Shown: positions 1 through 7,705, counted from the first letter of the stretch. The stretch: DNA of 8,649 nucleotides from Simkania negevensis (GCA_017116025.1 JAFITR010000059.1:1-8649), one strand, 5' to 3'. Notes: generated by a model from the letters alone, not told the origin. Numbers and translations: made by a program.

Positions 1-1149
1 TTCCTCAGCATGCGGTTGAAGAACGGTGACCGCTTCCCTTTTATGGTTGATGACTATCGAATTCATCTGACGCGTGGGTGGAAGGATTTTTCTATCAGGA
101 CGTCCGACATTAAAAAAATTCAGGTCGACGGTGGCCTCCAAGGCTATCTTAAGGGGGTAGGGTTGGACAGGCCGCTGCCTTTTGCGCGCCTTGTTTCTAC
201 TTCTTTTTCTGTACGCTTGGCTAAAGATGGCCAGCGTTTGGTGATCCCCTGGGAGATGGTCGACACGATATATGGCGATGGAGGAGTTTTTATCCTTTCA
301 TCCCCCTATCTGTTTGAGATGGACAGGAAGATGGAGATGGTTTATTTTCCTCCGGGGAAATTTTTCCTCGGCACCGATGTTGCTGCTACCGTTTCAGACT
401 TGAAGGTGCCTATGCTCATCGGACAAGCACCTCTTGCTCCTAGTACGATTGCACAGCTGTTGTTGAAAAACAGGTTTAACAGCTCTTTTATTCCTACGGT
501 AGAAGCTCCTGCTGTTATGGTGGAGATGCCAGGTTTTTACATCGATCGCAGTGAAGTGACTAATGCTCAGTATCAGCGTTTTGTTGATGCCACGGGTTAT
601 TCTCCTCCGCCTGACTGGCCATACGGCTCTTTTCCTAAAGGTAGCGAAGGTGTTCCTGTTGTCAATGTGACTTACCATGACGCCGAGGCTTATGCTGCTT
701 GGGCAGGCAAAAAAATCCCTTCTGAAGTCGAATGGGAGCGCGCTGCCAAGGGGGGCTCAGGTTTTCCTTATCCGTATGGCGTGGTGTTCAATCCTGCTTT
801 GGCCAATGTTGAAAGCCGGGGGCTTAAGCCTGTGGGCAGCTACGGACATATTTTCTCTAAACAAGCATTGCCGAACAACCCTGCGACATCACAGCTTGCT
901 TTATGGGATATGAGCGGCAACGTTCAGGAGTGGACTTCGACGCCTTATTCGCCCTATTGGTACCAGGATATTGCTGTGAGTGGGAAGGGCAATAACAATC
1001 CTACCAGATATTCTCTTACACCTCTTCGTGTTGTACGAGGAGGCTCCTATTTGAGCTCGCAGCCTACATCGACAACGACCTACCGTACGGCGATGGATGC
1101 CGACGAATACAATCAATACACGGGCTTTCGATGCGCCAAAGACGAATAG
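1..1149 (+). CDS. FGE-sulfatase/SUMF1-fold protein lacking catalytic cysteines, probably 5'-truncated by the window edge
   Basis: Residue numbers count from the ATG at 10. The frame is open back to base 1 and that ATG has no Shine-Dalgarno, so the gene probably begins upstream. Residues about 1-90 are an unrecognised beta-rich region with a NGDRF...GW..F.I..SDI pattern. The FGE/SUMF1 fold then follows: MVYFPPGKFFLGTD (110-123), GFYIDRSEVTNAQYQRF (175-191), PVVNVTYHDAEAYAAWAGKK (216-235), SEVEWERAAKGG (238-249), LWDMSGNVQEW (298-308), RVVRGGSY (340-347) and a final GFRCAKD. In active formylglycine-generating enzymes the segment after GGSY carries two copper-binding cysteines (human Cys336 and Cys341). 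Here the aligned positions are Ser349 and Ser354, so sulfatase activation is unlikely and a binding, scaffold or regulatory role is more plausible. Such domains also end some bacterial Ser/Thr kinases, and the missing N-terminus could be one. No signal peptide is visible. It overlaps the channel gene by 19 bases. Confidence 0.88.
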   Translation, partial: FLSMRLKNGDRFPFMVDDYRIHLTRGWKDFSIRTSDIKKIQVDGGLQGYLKGVGLDRPLPFARLVSTSFSVRLAKDGQRLVIPWEMVDTIYGDGGVFILSSPYLFEMDRKMEMVYFPPGKFFLGTDVAATVSDLKVPMLIGQAPLAPSTIAQLLLKNRFNSSFIPTVEAPAVMVEMPGFYIDRSEVTNAQYQRFVDATGYSPPPDWPYGSFPKGSEGVPVVNVTYHDAEAYAAWAGKKIPSEVEWERAAKGGSGFPYPYGVVFNPALANVESRGLKPVGSYGHIFSKQALPNNPATSQLALWDMSGNVQEWTSTPYSPYWYQDIAVSGKGNNNPTRYSLTPLRVVRGGSYLSSQPTSTTTYRTAMDADEYNQYTGFRCAKDE

Positions 1150-2687
1150 GTTTTTATGGCTTCCTTCACGCTCTTCGTGTTAAAAAAAACAACAGTGGTC
1201 TGAAGTGGCAGTGCATGATCATCGCTGTTGTATGCGCTGCTCTCTTCTTTTCTCCTTCTTTTGTCTCTGCTCATCCTCACCAGCTGAGTTTGGATGATGC
1301 GATCGAGTGGGCGTTGGAGAACAACAAAGCTTTGGGAGCGATGAAGGAATTGGTTGCTAAAGGGGGGTATGACCGACGTGCTGTGGTGGCAAAGTGGTTC
1401 CCTGAGCTATCGTTTTCCTATACGGCAAGCACGTTTGAGGAGCCGCCCTTACTTTCTACCTTGTTGGTCTCTTCTACTGCCTTCTACTCTAGCCGGCTTG
1501 CGTTGAAGCAGGCACTCTTTTCAACAGACCTGTATTACGCTGTGAAAGTTGCTAATCTCGATTATAAAGGGGTGAAGATTGAGTATGCCAAAGCGTTGAA
1601 CGATCTTCTTTTTAACGTTCGAGCGCTCTACTACAAGGTCGTTCTCGATGGAGAGATCGTCGCTACGGAAAAAGAGCACATTGCTCTGTTAGAAAAGATG
1701 ACGCATGAAACGAAGCGCAAATACGACGTGGGGGAGGGCACTCTTTTTGACCTCAACGACTCCAAGGCGGTGGTTGCAAATGCAATGATCCCGTATTATA
1801 AAGCGGTCGAGCAGCTGGACAACGATAAGGACGTATTGGCACAGCTACTTGGCATAGGAATCACGCTATTTGAACAAACGCAGCTTTCCACGGAGATCTC
1901 TACGATCACTCCTGCGGGTTTAAAGGAGAAGTTAACGCGGCGTATCGAGAGTAGCAGTGAGCAGAACGATCCCTTCCCTCTCTCTACAGAGTCTATTTGG
2001 CACGAGGCTGGCGACAGCAGTCTTTTTCCCGACTTTGGTATGCTCTTTACCTCCCAGGATTATTCTGCTTGGGAGGGTGTGGCGATGGCCACAAGTCCGA
2101 GTTTGCAGAAGGCGGCAAATGCGTTACATTTGTCGAAAGAGCAGCTTTCTATGGCGTGGGCAAAATATTTTCCGACAGTCGTTTTGGAAGGAGACTACTC
2201 TTCCTCGAAATTTGGCAGAACCTTGGGGAGTGATCAGCCTTTTAACCACTCTTACGAATGGAGTATTACCGGTGCGTTGCAGTGGCAGCTGTTTGATGGA
2301 ATGGGAAGAGAGCAACGCATAGGAGCTTCGCGGAGGCAGAAGGCTGCTGCGTTGAGGCAGTATGAAAATGATGTTGATACGATGAAGGTTGATGTCCGCA
2401 AACAATTCTACGCGATCGAACGCTCTTTTGCCTCGCTTTTCTCTACAGAAGCTGCTTTTGCTTTGGCTCAGCAGGCGATAGAACAGGCGGAGCAGCGTCA
2501 GCAGTTAGGAGTGATCACTCTATTAGAATACCGTACTACGATTGATAATTTAACCAAGGCGCGCACAGGCTATAACGAAGCAAAGTACTCGCTGCTCTTG
2601 TCATATTACGGCCTCATACACGCCACCGGTAACGATATTGATCGGGTAGCAATTCCCGCTAAAAACCGAACAACTATTTACAGGTAA
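1131..2687 (+). CDS. TolC-like outer membrane efflux channel
   Basis: A 518-residue outer-membrane factor of the TolC/OEP family, expected to form a trimeric channel through the outer membrane and periplasm for the adaptor and RND pump encoded next. Residues 1-47 look like a Sec signal with a long basic n-region and a hydrophobic core MIIAVVCAALFF, cleaved after FVSA. The cysteine in the core lacks a lipobox, so it is not an obvious lipoprotein. The two family repeats are visible. The first starts at QLSLDDAIEWALENNKAL (51-68); the second starts near GVAMATSPSLQKAANALHLS, followed by WAKYFPTVVLEGDYS and an alpha-helical tail with QLGVITLLEYRTTIDNL. A polar linker of about 50 residues separates them. 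The start at 1131 lies inside the previous gene and has no good ribosome site, which suggests translational coupling. The next in-frame ATG (1215) would remove the basic n-region. Length is normal for the family. Confidence 0.92.
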   Translation: MRQRRIGFYGFLHALRVKKNNSGLKWQCMIIAVVCAALFFSPSFVSAHPHQLSLDDAIEWALENNKALGAMKELVAKGGYDRRAVVAKWFPELSFSYTASTFEEPPLLSTLLVSSTAFYSSRLALKQALFSTDLYYAVKVANLDYKGVKIEYAKALNDLLFNVRALYYKVVLDGEIVATEKEHIALLEKMTHETKRKYDVGEGTLFDLNDSKAVVANAMIPYYKAVEQLDNDKDVLAQLLGIGITLFEQTQLSTEISTITPAGLKEKLTRRIESSSEQNDPFPLSTESIWHEAGDSSLFPDFGMLFTSQDYSAWEGVAMATSPSLQKAANALHLSKEQLSMAWAKYFPTVVLEGDYSSSKFGRTLGSDQPFNHSYEWSITGALQWQLFDGMGREQRIGASRRQKAAALRQYENDVDTMKVDVRKQFYAIERSFASLFSTEAAFALAQQAIEQAEQRQQLGVITLLEYRTTIDNLTKARTGYNEAKYSLLLSYYGLIHATGNDIDRVAIPAKNRTTIYR

Positions 2688-2694
2688 GTGAGCA

Positions 2695-2766
2695 ATGAAT
2701 ATAAACGCGAAGATCGCGAAGCGAATACGAAGGGCCGCGGGAACCTCTGATCGAGTAATGCGATGA
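2695..2766 (+). CDS. Possible 23-residue basic leader ORF coupled to the adaptor gene
   Basis: An ATG 7 bases after the channel gene's stop opens a 23-codon frame that ends in TGA at 2764-2766, overlapping the adaptor ATG (2763-2765) as ATGA. The peptide begins MNINAKIAKRIRRAAG and is strongly basic, with seven Lys/Arg and one Asp. The adaptor has an in-frame stop at 2748-2750 and only a weak GAG (2753-2755) as ribosome site, so reinitiation from this frame is a reasonable way to start it. A 5-bp hairpin (2706-2718) lies inside. The ORF could also be chance: it is short, its own ribosome site (AGGTAAG near 2682) is mediocre, and I recognise no homologue. Confidence 0.35.
   Translation: MNINAKIAKRIRRAAGTSDRVMR
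2706..2718 (+). repeat. Short hairpin in the channel-adaptor gap
   Basis: CGCGA (2706-2710) and TCGCG (2714-2718) form a perfect 5-bp GC-rich stem around AGA. There is no T-tract after it, so it is not a terminator. It lies within the possible leader ORF, about 45 bases before the adaptor start, where it could tune processing or translation. Its small size means chance is quite possible. Confidence 0.3.
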
Positions 2767-4178
2767 ATTTAAAAGGCTTTGCGGGGCGCGGTGTTTATCT
2801 CCTGGCAGCCTGTGTGGTACTGCTTCTTGCTATTGTTGTTATTTGGCTTCTCGTTATTTTTCGTCCAGAGCCAAAGAAAATTCCTGTTGCTGCAACAGCG
2901 TACGAGGTGACAGGCGCCCTTGTGATGAGAGGGCGTCACCCGGTGCAAGTTTCTTTATATGGTACGGCACGCTCTGCTAGAACCCTCCATCTGATCGCCC
3001 CCTTCTCTGGGAAGATAGCGGATACAGCAGCTCTTTTCCCTGGAGCCTACCTGCCGGCAGGAACGACCTTGTACCAGCTGGAGAGAGAGCCTTACGATTA
3101 TAAGATTGCCCAGATTGACGGCAATATTGCCCAGTTGGACTTGGCATATCAAAGGGATGGGGCCGTAGCTCAGCTCCTCGCTTCGCAACTTGTTACAACA
3201 AAGAGGCAGTTGTCTTTAGCAGAACAATCAGAGGAAAAGGAAGAGGGTGTATATGAGGTGCAGAAGAGTCTCTTCAATCGCACGGAAAAACTATTTGAGG
3301 AGAAGATTGTTTCTGAATCGAACTATTTAGACGCTCGCTTGTTGTTGGACAGCAAAAACCTTCTCTATCTACGGGCGTTGAATGGTGTTGAGAGTGCGAG
3401 AAATGCACTTGATCAGCTTTTCTCCTCTATTTTGAATATAGAGAATGCGATTGCTTCTTATCGATATCAGAGGCAACTGCTTGAAAAGCAGAAAGAGGAC
3501 CTTGTTTATGTCAGGGAGAAGGCGACGATTGTTGTCGACTTCCCCGTTGCAGTATCGGAAGTATCTGCTTATGTGGGCCAAGAGGTTCTCGCTGGTGCGC
3601 CTCTTGCTGTTGTAGAAGCCGTTGATGAAATAGAGGTGGCTGTTACACTCCCCGACTCCTATTTTCGTTGGCTTTACCAAGGAGGCATGCTCGATGGTGA
3701 AGGGATGTGTAGAGAAGTCGATATCCACCTTGTCAACAGCGGCTATCAAAAAATTTTTCAAGGAGGCTATTTAAAGGCTATTGGGCAGCTTATTCACACC
3801 CCTTCGAGGTCTCTACCTTTTCTTTTCGCTAGGAGGAACATCTTTGACGAGGCTCAAAGACCGTTAGAATCTGATGAGCTCAAGCCTGGGATGTATTGCA
3901 AGGTGAATGTCACGCTTGCTTATATCGACGCTACTTTTGTCGTCCCTCGTCATGCCGTCCAAGAGCACAACAGGATTTTTTATGTCGATGTTGAAGAGCC
4001 CGATCCACAAGATACCTATCCTCTTAAAACCCTTCACAATGTCAATCCTTTGCTTGAAACAGATTTGGGCCTGATTGTCGAAATACCAACAGAAAAAAGT
4101 GCGCTCCTTATCATCACACACCAACTTCCTAATGCCCACGAAGGCATGCCCATACGTATTAAAGTCGGTAGTACGTGA
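2763..4178 (+). CDS. RND efflux periplasmic adaptor (HlyD/AcrA-like membrane fusion protein)
   Basis: A 471-residue adaptor that should link the inner-membrane pump to the TolC-like channel. Residues 11-33 form one N-terminal membrane anchor. An LAAC sequence ending at Cys17 resembles a lipobox, but the hydrophobic run continues 16 residues past it, so an uncleaved anchor is more likely. The first lipoyl half lies around 76-112 (LIAPFSGKI...YLPAGTTLYQLE). A long helical hairpin spans about 113-250, and the second lipoyl half is near 255-290 (VSAYVGQEVLAGAPL). Beta-barrel and membrane-proximal parts follow (GMYCKVNVTL, 376-385; FVVPRHAV, 392-399). The hairpin tip carries Arg173, Leu177 and Ser184, which fits the R-x3-L-x6-S motif used by AcrA-type adaptors to dock on TolC. 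The start is fixed by an in-frame stop at 2748-2750. The 3' end overlaps the pump gene as GTGA. Confidence 0.93.
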   Translation: MNLKGFAGRGVYLLAACVVLLLAIVVIWLLVIFRPEPKKIPVAATAYEVTGALVMRGRHPVQVSLYGTARSARTLHLIAPFSGKIADTAALFPGAYLPAGTTLYQLEREPYDYKIAQIDGNIAQLDLAYQRDGAVAQLLASQLVTTKRQLSLAEQSEEKEEGVYEVQKSLFNRTEKLFEEKIVSESNYLDARLLLDSKNLLYLRALNGVESARNALDQLFSSILNIENAIASYRYQRQLLEKQKEDLVYVREKATIVVDFPVAVSEVSAYVGQEVLAGAPLAVVEAVDEIEVAVTLPDSYFRWLYQGGMLDGEGMCREVDIHLVNSGYQKIFQGGYLKAIGQLIHTPSRSLPFLFARRNIFDEAQRPLESDELKPGMYCKVNVTLAYIDATFVVPRHAVQEHNRIFYVDVEEPDPQDTYPLKTLHNVNPLLETDLGLIVEIPTEKSALLIITHQLPNAHEGMPIRIKVGST

Positions 4179-7100
4179 TACACTCAAGATGGATAGCATG
4201 GCTCTTTCGCCATCCCGTGACAGTGAACTTGATCATGTTTACGGTGATTGTCTTGGGGGTAATCTCTGGCATGTCTCAGCAGCGTGCGTTGATCCCTGAG
4301 ATTGCTATCAGCGAGATAGAGATCACGGTCCCTATGCAGAGGGCGGCGTCAGCAGGGCAGGTGGATCGTGGTGTCATCCAGGTCTTGCAGCCTGGGATAC
4401 AGTATATCGATGGGATAAAAGAGATTCGTTCGACTGCTTACGACAGCTATGCCAAGATGGTGGTTAAGGTTGATGAGGCGTTCGACATCGATAAAGTCAA
4501 GGATGATATCCAGAATGCGATAGAGGAGCGGTTGTATAAGCTGCCCCGAGATGCAGAGAGGCCTTCTGTTGTCATTGCAAAGGCTAGCCACGAAGCGATC
4601 TGGCTCTCTGTATATGGCAAAGGAGTGGCGCGTTGGGAGTTGCGTAAAGCGGCGAACTTTGTTAAATCCGACCTCTTCAACAAAGGCATTGCTTCTCGAA
4701 TTCAGTTAATAGGAGGGGAATCCTACGAACTTACCTTGTCGTTTTCGCCAGAACAGCTGCATGCCAAAGGAGTCACGGTAGAGAGCCTTGCTGCGGCAAT
4801 CAGGGCTTACGATCTTGAGGTTGAGGCGGGTAGTGTGCAGTCTGGGTATGGCCATCTCCGTATCAAGAGCACAGAGAGGAAGAGGAGTGTTCAGGAGTTT
4901 GCCGCCATACCGATCCGTTTTGCCGATGGAGAGTACCAGACGCTTGCTGAGCTGGTAGGGTATGAGAATATCAACAACGGCTTTGTGGAGGAGGGGCCTC
5001 TCTCTTACTACAATGGTATGCCGGCAGTATTGTTGATGATTAGCGGGTCGGAAAAGGAAGATATCGTCAACGTCTGCTCCGCTGTAAAGCGATATGTGCA
5101 GGAGATGTCTCCATTTGCTGATTCGATCCATATGGCTGCGACCTTTGACCTGTCCGTTCTTGTCGAAGAACGGATCAACCTCATCATGCGCAATGCTTTA
5201 CAGGGCATTGTCTTAATCGTCATTATTCTTACCCTTTTTTTAGAATGGGAAGTAGCGTTGTGGGCAGTGATGGGCATGGCTTTTTCCATCATAGGGACCT
5301 TTGTCGTTATGCGGTTTACTGGCGACTCGCTCAACATGATCTCCCTCTTTGGCCTGCTGGTGACAACGGGGATTATCGTCGACGATGCGATCGTCATATC
5401 CGAAGGTTTTCACGCCAACAGAACCAAAGGAATGCCGCCCAAAGAGGCTGCCGCAAAGGCTTTGGAAGAGCTGGGCTGGCCCGTTGTTGCTATGGTGTTG
5501 ACGACTGTGATCGCTTTCTTTCCCCTCTTCTTCGTCGTCGGTACGATGGGTAAGGTCATTCGTGTCATGCCTCTGGTGGTCATCTCTGCGTTGTTGTTTT
5601 CTCTGTTCGAATCGGTTGTTATCCTCCCTGTTCATCTTGCTTATAGCAGTGGAGAAGACAAAAAGGGGTTGGTACGCGTCATCGATCTGATCCTATCTCC
5701 GTTCAGCCGATGGTTTCGTAAGCTAAACCGTATGTGTAACCGTCTGTTGGAGCTCGTCTATACCTTTTTTATACTCCCTACAGTGACGTTCTGTATACGC
5801 CACCGTTATGCAGCAATTGTTGCCTTTGTTGCTGTTGCCGTTTTTGTCCTTGGCTTTATCCCCGCAGGCATTATCAAGACGTCGATCTTCCCCCGCCTCG
5901 ATTCCATCTACTACCGTGCTGTTGTTGAATTCCAGGAGGGAACGCCGCGCGAGGTGATTGAAGATGCTGTTAAAAATCTGGAGACGGGGTTGACTGCCGC
6001 TGCAGGACACTATCGCAGCGCGGACGGGATAACCCCTGTCAAAGATTTCTTCGTCCTTGTCAACAGAAACAAGGGTGATCTGTTTGTCGAGCTTTTGGAG
6101 GCTGGCGCGGGGCGTAAGGTGTCGGGCCAGCAGTTTGTCGACAGCTGGCGCGCTATGACGCCCTCTATTCCCAATGTTCTCTCTCTTTCTTTTGAAGACC
6201 TTACACGGGGAGGAGAAGCGGCAGCGATTGAGGTGCACCTTGTCTCGCACGATCTGCTGATGTTGAAAGAGGCCAAAGAGAGCTTTGTCCAATATTTACG
6301 TCAGGTCAAAGGTGTTGTTGATCTCTCTACAAGCGACAAACAGGGAGCGTTGTCTGTCAGAGTTAAAGTCAAGGATGGCTATCGCAATACCCCCGTTACA
6401 GAAGAAATGCTCTTTTCAACGTTGTCTCAAACCTACTTCGGAGCAAAAATAGATGCCTTTTACAGGGACGAAGATGAGGTGGCGGTCTATCTGCGTGCGA
6501 TACACCAGGACCGCACGAGCTTGTCACAGCTTGAACAGCTACACCTCGTCAACGGTATGACAGTAGGACAGGTTGCTGATATCTCCGTCGAATATGATCC
6601 GGCAGAAATTGTCCGCGTCAACGGTGAACGCAGTATTGTTGTGACAGCGGATGTCGATGATTCTGTAGGTGTTACCGATACAGAGGTGTTGGCTTTGATC
6701 GAACGAGAGTTCCTTTCTCAAGTGTCGGACAATTATCCCGGTGTCTTCTGGGCGTTTTCTGGGAAAAAAAAGGAAGGTGACGATGCGATGAGCAGCATGA
6801 TGCACGCCTATATCCCTGCAATATTCGCTCTATATCTTGTCTTGGCCACAATGTTCCGCTCCTATACACAGCCCCTGATGATCCTTATGTCCCTCCCATT
6901 TAGCTTCATCGGTGTCCTTATTGGACATCTAATCATGGGAATGCAATTTAGCCTCATGAGTGTTTTTGGCGTTGTCGCTTTGACGGGTATCGCTGTTAAC
7001 GATTCGATTGTCCTTGTCGATTGTATCAACCGGATCATCCGTGAAGAGAATGCCTCTTGGAACGATGCCCTTATCCAAGCAGTACAGCGCCGTTTAAGAC

Positions 7101-7354
7101 CCATCTTCTTGACTACAGTGACGACAGCATGTGGCCTCGCCCCTGTCCTTTTCGACCTCTCTTTCCAAGCGCAATTTTTGAAGCCCATGGTGGCGTCAAT
7201 CGTCTTCGGTGTTGTCGTATCGACTCTCTTTATCCTTATCCTTATCCCCGCGATCTATTCCATACTCGCCGATCTCGTGCAGGCGGGACATCGTATCCTA
7301 TATGGTAACAACATCACAAAAGAAGAATTCGTCAAAAAGAAAAGGTATGAATGA
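4175..7354 (+). CDS. RND-family efflux pump, inner-membrane permease
   Basis: A 1059-residue RND permease of normal length, expected to work as a trimer that exports substrates using the proton gradient. The start GTG (4175) overlaps the adaptor stop as GTGA and gives the typical RND N-terminus WIAWLFRHPVTVNLIM. Twelve membrane helices can be placed: near 13-31, then six-helix groups in about 337-487 and 545-565, and in 877-1028. Two large periplasmic porter regions lie between (about 35-330 and 570-870). TM4 reads TTGIIVDDAIVISE with Asp403-Asp404, matching the AcrB proton-relay pair. TM10 reads TGIAVNDSIVLVD, so AcrB Lys940-Asn941 are replaced by Asn942-Asp943. That pattern occurs in a divergent branch of RND pumps and suggests a different relay layout. 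The substrate cannot be told from sequence; the neighbours argue for a drug, lipid or metabolite exporter. Confidence 0.96.
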   Translation: MIHSRWIAWLFRHPVTVNLIMFTVIVLGVISGMSQQRALIPEIAISEIEITVPMQRAASAGQVDRGVIQVLQPGIQYIDGIKEIRSTAYDSYAKMVVKVDEAFDIDKVKDDIQNAIEERLYKLPRDAERPSVVIAKASHEAIWLSVYGKGVARWELRKAANFVKSDLFNKGIASRIQLIGGESYELTLSFSPEQLHAKGVTVESLAAAIRAYDLEVEAGSVQSGYGHLRIKSTERKRSVQEFAAIPIRFADGEYQTLAELVGYENINNGFVEEGPLSYYNGMPAVLLMISGSEKEDIVNVCSAVKRYVQEMSPFADSIHMAATFDLSVLVEERINLIMRNALQGIVLIVIILTLFLEWEVALWAVMGMAFSIIGTFVVMRFTGDSLNMISLFGLLVTTGIIVDDAIVISEGFHANRTKGMPPKEAAAKALEELGWPVVAMVLTTVIAFFPLFFVVGTMGKVIRVMPLVVISALLFSLFESVVILPVHLAYSSGEDKKGLVRVIDLILSPFSRWFRKLNRMCNRLLELVYTFFILPTVTFCIRHRYAAIVAFVAVAVFVLGFIPAGIIKTSIFPRLDSIYYRAVVEFQEGTPREVIEDAVKNLETGLTAAAGHYRSADGITPVKDFFVLVNRNKGDLFVELLEAGAGRKVSGQQFVDSWRAMTPSIPNVLSLSFEDLTRGGEAAAIEVHLVSHDLLMLKEAKESFVQYLRQVKGVVDLSTSDKQGALSVRVKVKDGYRNTPVTEEMLFSTLSQTYFGAKIDAFYRDEDEVAVYLRAIHQDRTSLSQLEQLHLVNGMTVGQVADISVEYDPAEIVRVNGERSIVVTADVDDSVGVTDTEVLALIEREFLSQVSDNYPGVFWAFSGKKKEGDDAMSSMMHAYIPAIFALYLVLATMFRSYTQPLMILMSLPFSFIGVLIGHLIMGMQFSLMSVFGVVALTGIAVNDSIVLVDCINRIIREENASWNDALIQAVQRRLRPIFLTTVTTACGLAPVLFDLSFQAQFLKPMVASIVFGVVVSTLFILILIPAIYSILADLVQAGHRILYGNNITKEEFVKKKRYE

Positions 7355-7371
7355 TCAGAGTAATCTCATGA

Positions 7372-7386
7372 GGCGTTGCATAAATC
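7372..7386. mobile_element. Sequence resembling the end of an IS903/IS5-type insertion element (remnant or chance)
   Basis: GGCGTTGCATAAATC lies 17 bases after the pump stop codon. Its last 12 bases differ at one position from the end of the IS903 terminal repeat as I recall it (GGCTTTGTTGAATAAATC). I found no matching inverted copy and no transposase frame in the rest of the window, so this would at most be a solo end or decayed relic. It coincides with the point where dense coding stops. Confidence 0.25.
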
Positions 7387-7424
7387 ACCACTGAACTACA
7401 GAGATCCGTGAGAGGAGTGTAAGA

Positions 7425-7555
7425 CAGGGACAACAAAGACTGCATCCTTTTTTATGCTTTTGTTGTTACGCTCTTTACCGTTGATTCTCAACGAGCAACA
7501 TCGAAGACCGAAACTACAAAATCGACAACAACGGACAGCGCTTCTCTTGTCCCTG
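7425..7555. repeat. Wide 9-bp inverted repeat enclosing a nested hairpin; possible structured RNA
   Basis: CAGGGACAA (7425-7433) is perfectly complementary to TTGTCCCTG (7547-7555), 113 bases apart. The enclosed stretch holds a GCAT/ATGC hairpin (7442-7457) and a stronger nested hairpin (7464-7500). This could be a folded untranslated region or small RNA on either strand. No family I know matches it, and a 9-bp pair at this distance can arise by chance. The region 7355-7711 contains no convincing gene. Confidence 0.3.
7464..7500. other. Nested stem-loop in the intergenic region
   Basis: GTTGA (7480-7484) pairs with TCAAC (7488-7492) around a TTC loop. The stem then continues through GCTC (7470-7473) with GAGC (7493-7496) and TGTT (7464-7467) with AACA (7497-7500). 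That makes 13 base pairs, with two bulges (7474-7479 and 7468-7469) on the 5' side only. The 3' arm is uninterrupted. No T-tract follows, so it is not a terminator. Confidence 0.4.
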
Positions 7556-7633
7556 CTGTTCCTATCTGTCTCTGTCGTCCCTTTTTGTCTGTTTTGCGTC
7601 ATTTTTGTTATTCCATCTCATGAGTGCACATCG

Positions 7634-7664
7634 GGCTTTTTCCTTGTAAGGATTCGGCCTTTTT
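7634..7664 (+). terminator. Weak terminator-like hairpin with T-tract
   Basis: GGC (7634-7636) can pair with GCC (7657-7659), with an inner TCCT/AGGA stem, and five Ts (7660-7664) follow directly. A 3x3 internal loop weakens it. It would end transcripts from the pump block or from a small RNA in this gap. The motif TCGGGCTTTTT (7631-7641) is nearly repeated as TCGGCCTTTTT (7654-7664), which could instead be half-sites of a bidirectional terminator. Confidence 0.35.
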
Positions 7665-7672
7665 GATAGTAT
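7644..7672 (+). promoter_or_regulatory. Possible sigma70-type promoter for the last gene
   Basis: TTGTAA (7644-7649) and TAGTAT (7667-7672) are separated by 17 bases and match the -35 and -10 consensus at four of six positions each. Transcription would begin near 7679, about 33 bases before the likely TTG start. It overlaps the terminator-like hairpin, so at least one of the two calls may be wrong. Confidence 0.22.
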
Positions 7673-7699
7673 TTAAGCTGTAATTTGATCAAAAATAGT

Positions 7700-7705
7700 A
7701 AAGGA
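7700..7705 (+). promoter_or_regulatory. Shine-Dalgarno sequence that decides a TTG start
   Basis: AAAGGA sits 6 bases before the TTG at 7712. The further-upstream TTG at 7685 and the downstream ATG at 7742 have no comparable purine-rich site, so this favours 7712 as the true start. Confidence 0.55.

Noticed and set aside
1..1149. Active formylglycine-generating enzyme
   Set aside because: Both copper-binding cysteine positions are serine; the only cysteine is in the terminal GFRC motif, and no sulfatase gene is nearby.
1182..1189. Run of eight As in the channel signal region (a similar run at 6764-6771 in the pump) as a slippage or frameshift site
   Set aside because: Both proteins read correctly in the zero frame before and after the run, so there is no need for slippage. 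Natural length variation there remains possible.
2808..2816. Lipobox-like LAAC in the adaptor N-terminus, implying a lipoprotein
   Set aside because: The hydrophobic segment continues well past Cys17 and the h-region before it is very short, which fits a membrane anchor better.
5008..5635. Long antisense frames across the pump gene
   Set aside because: They lie wholly within the RND coding sequence, which has clear family motifs throughout; the opposite frames look like low-complexity shadows.
7396..7602. Minus-strand 68-residue frame, as a small basic protein
   Set aside because: A modest GGA lies before the ATG, but the composition is low-complexity basic and polar, no family is recognisable, and it is the complement of the pyrimidine-rich tract.
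7454..7666. Plus-strand 70-residue frame with a hydrophobic stretch, as a small membrane protein
   Set aside because: No ribosome site before the ATG, runs through the nested hairpin and the terminator-like structure, and its hydrophobicity follows from the pyrimidine-rich tract.
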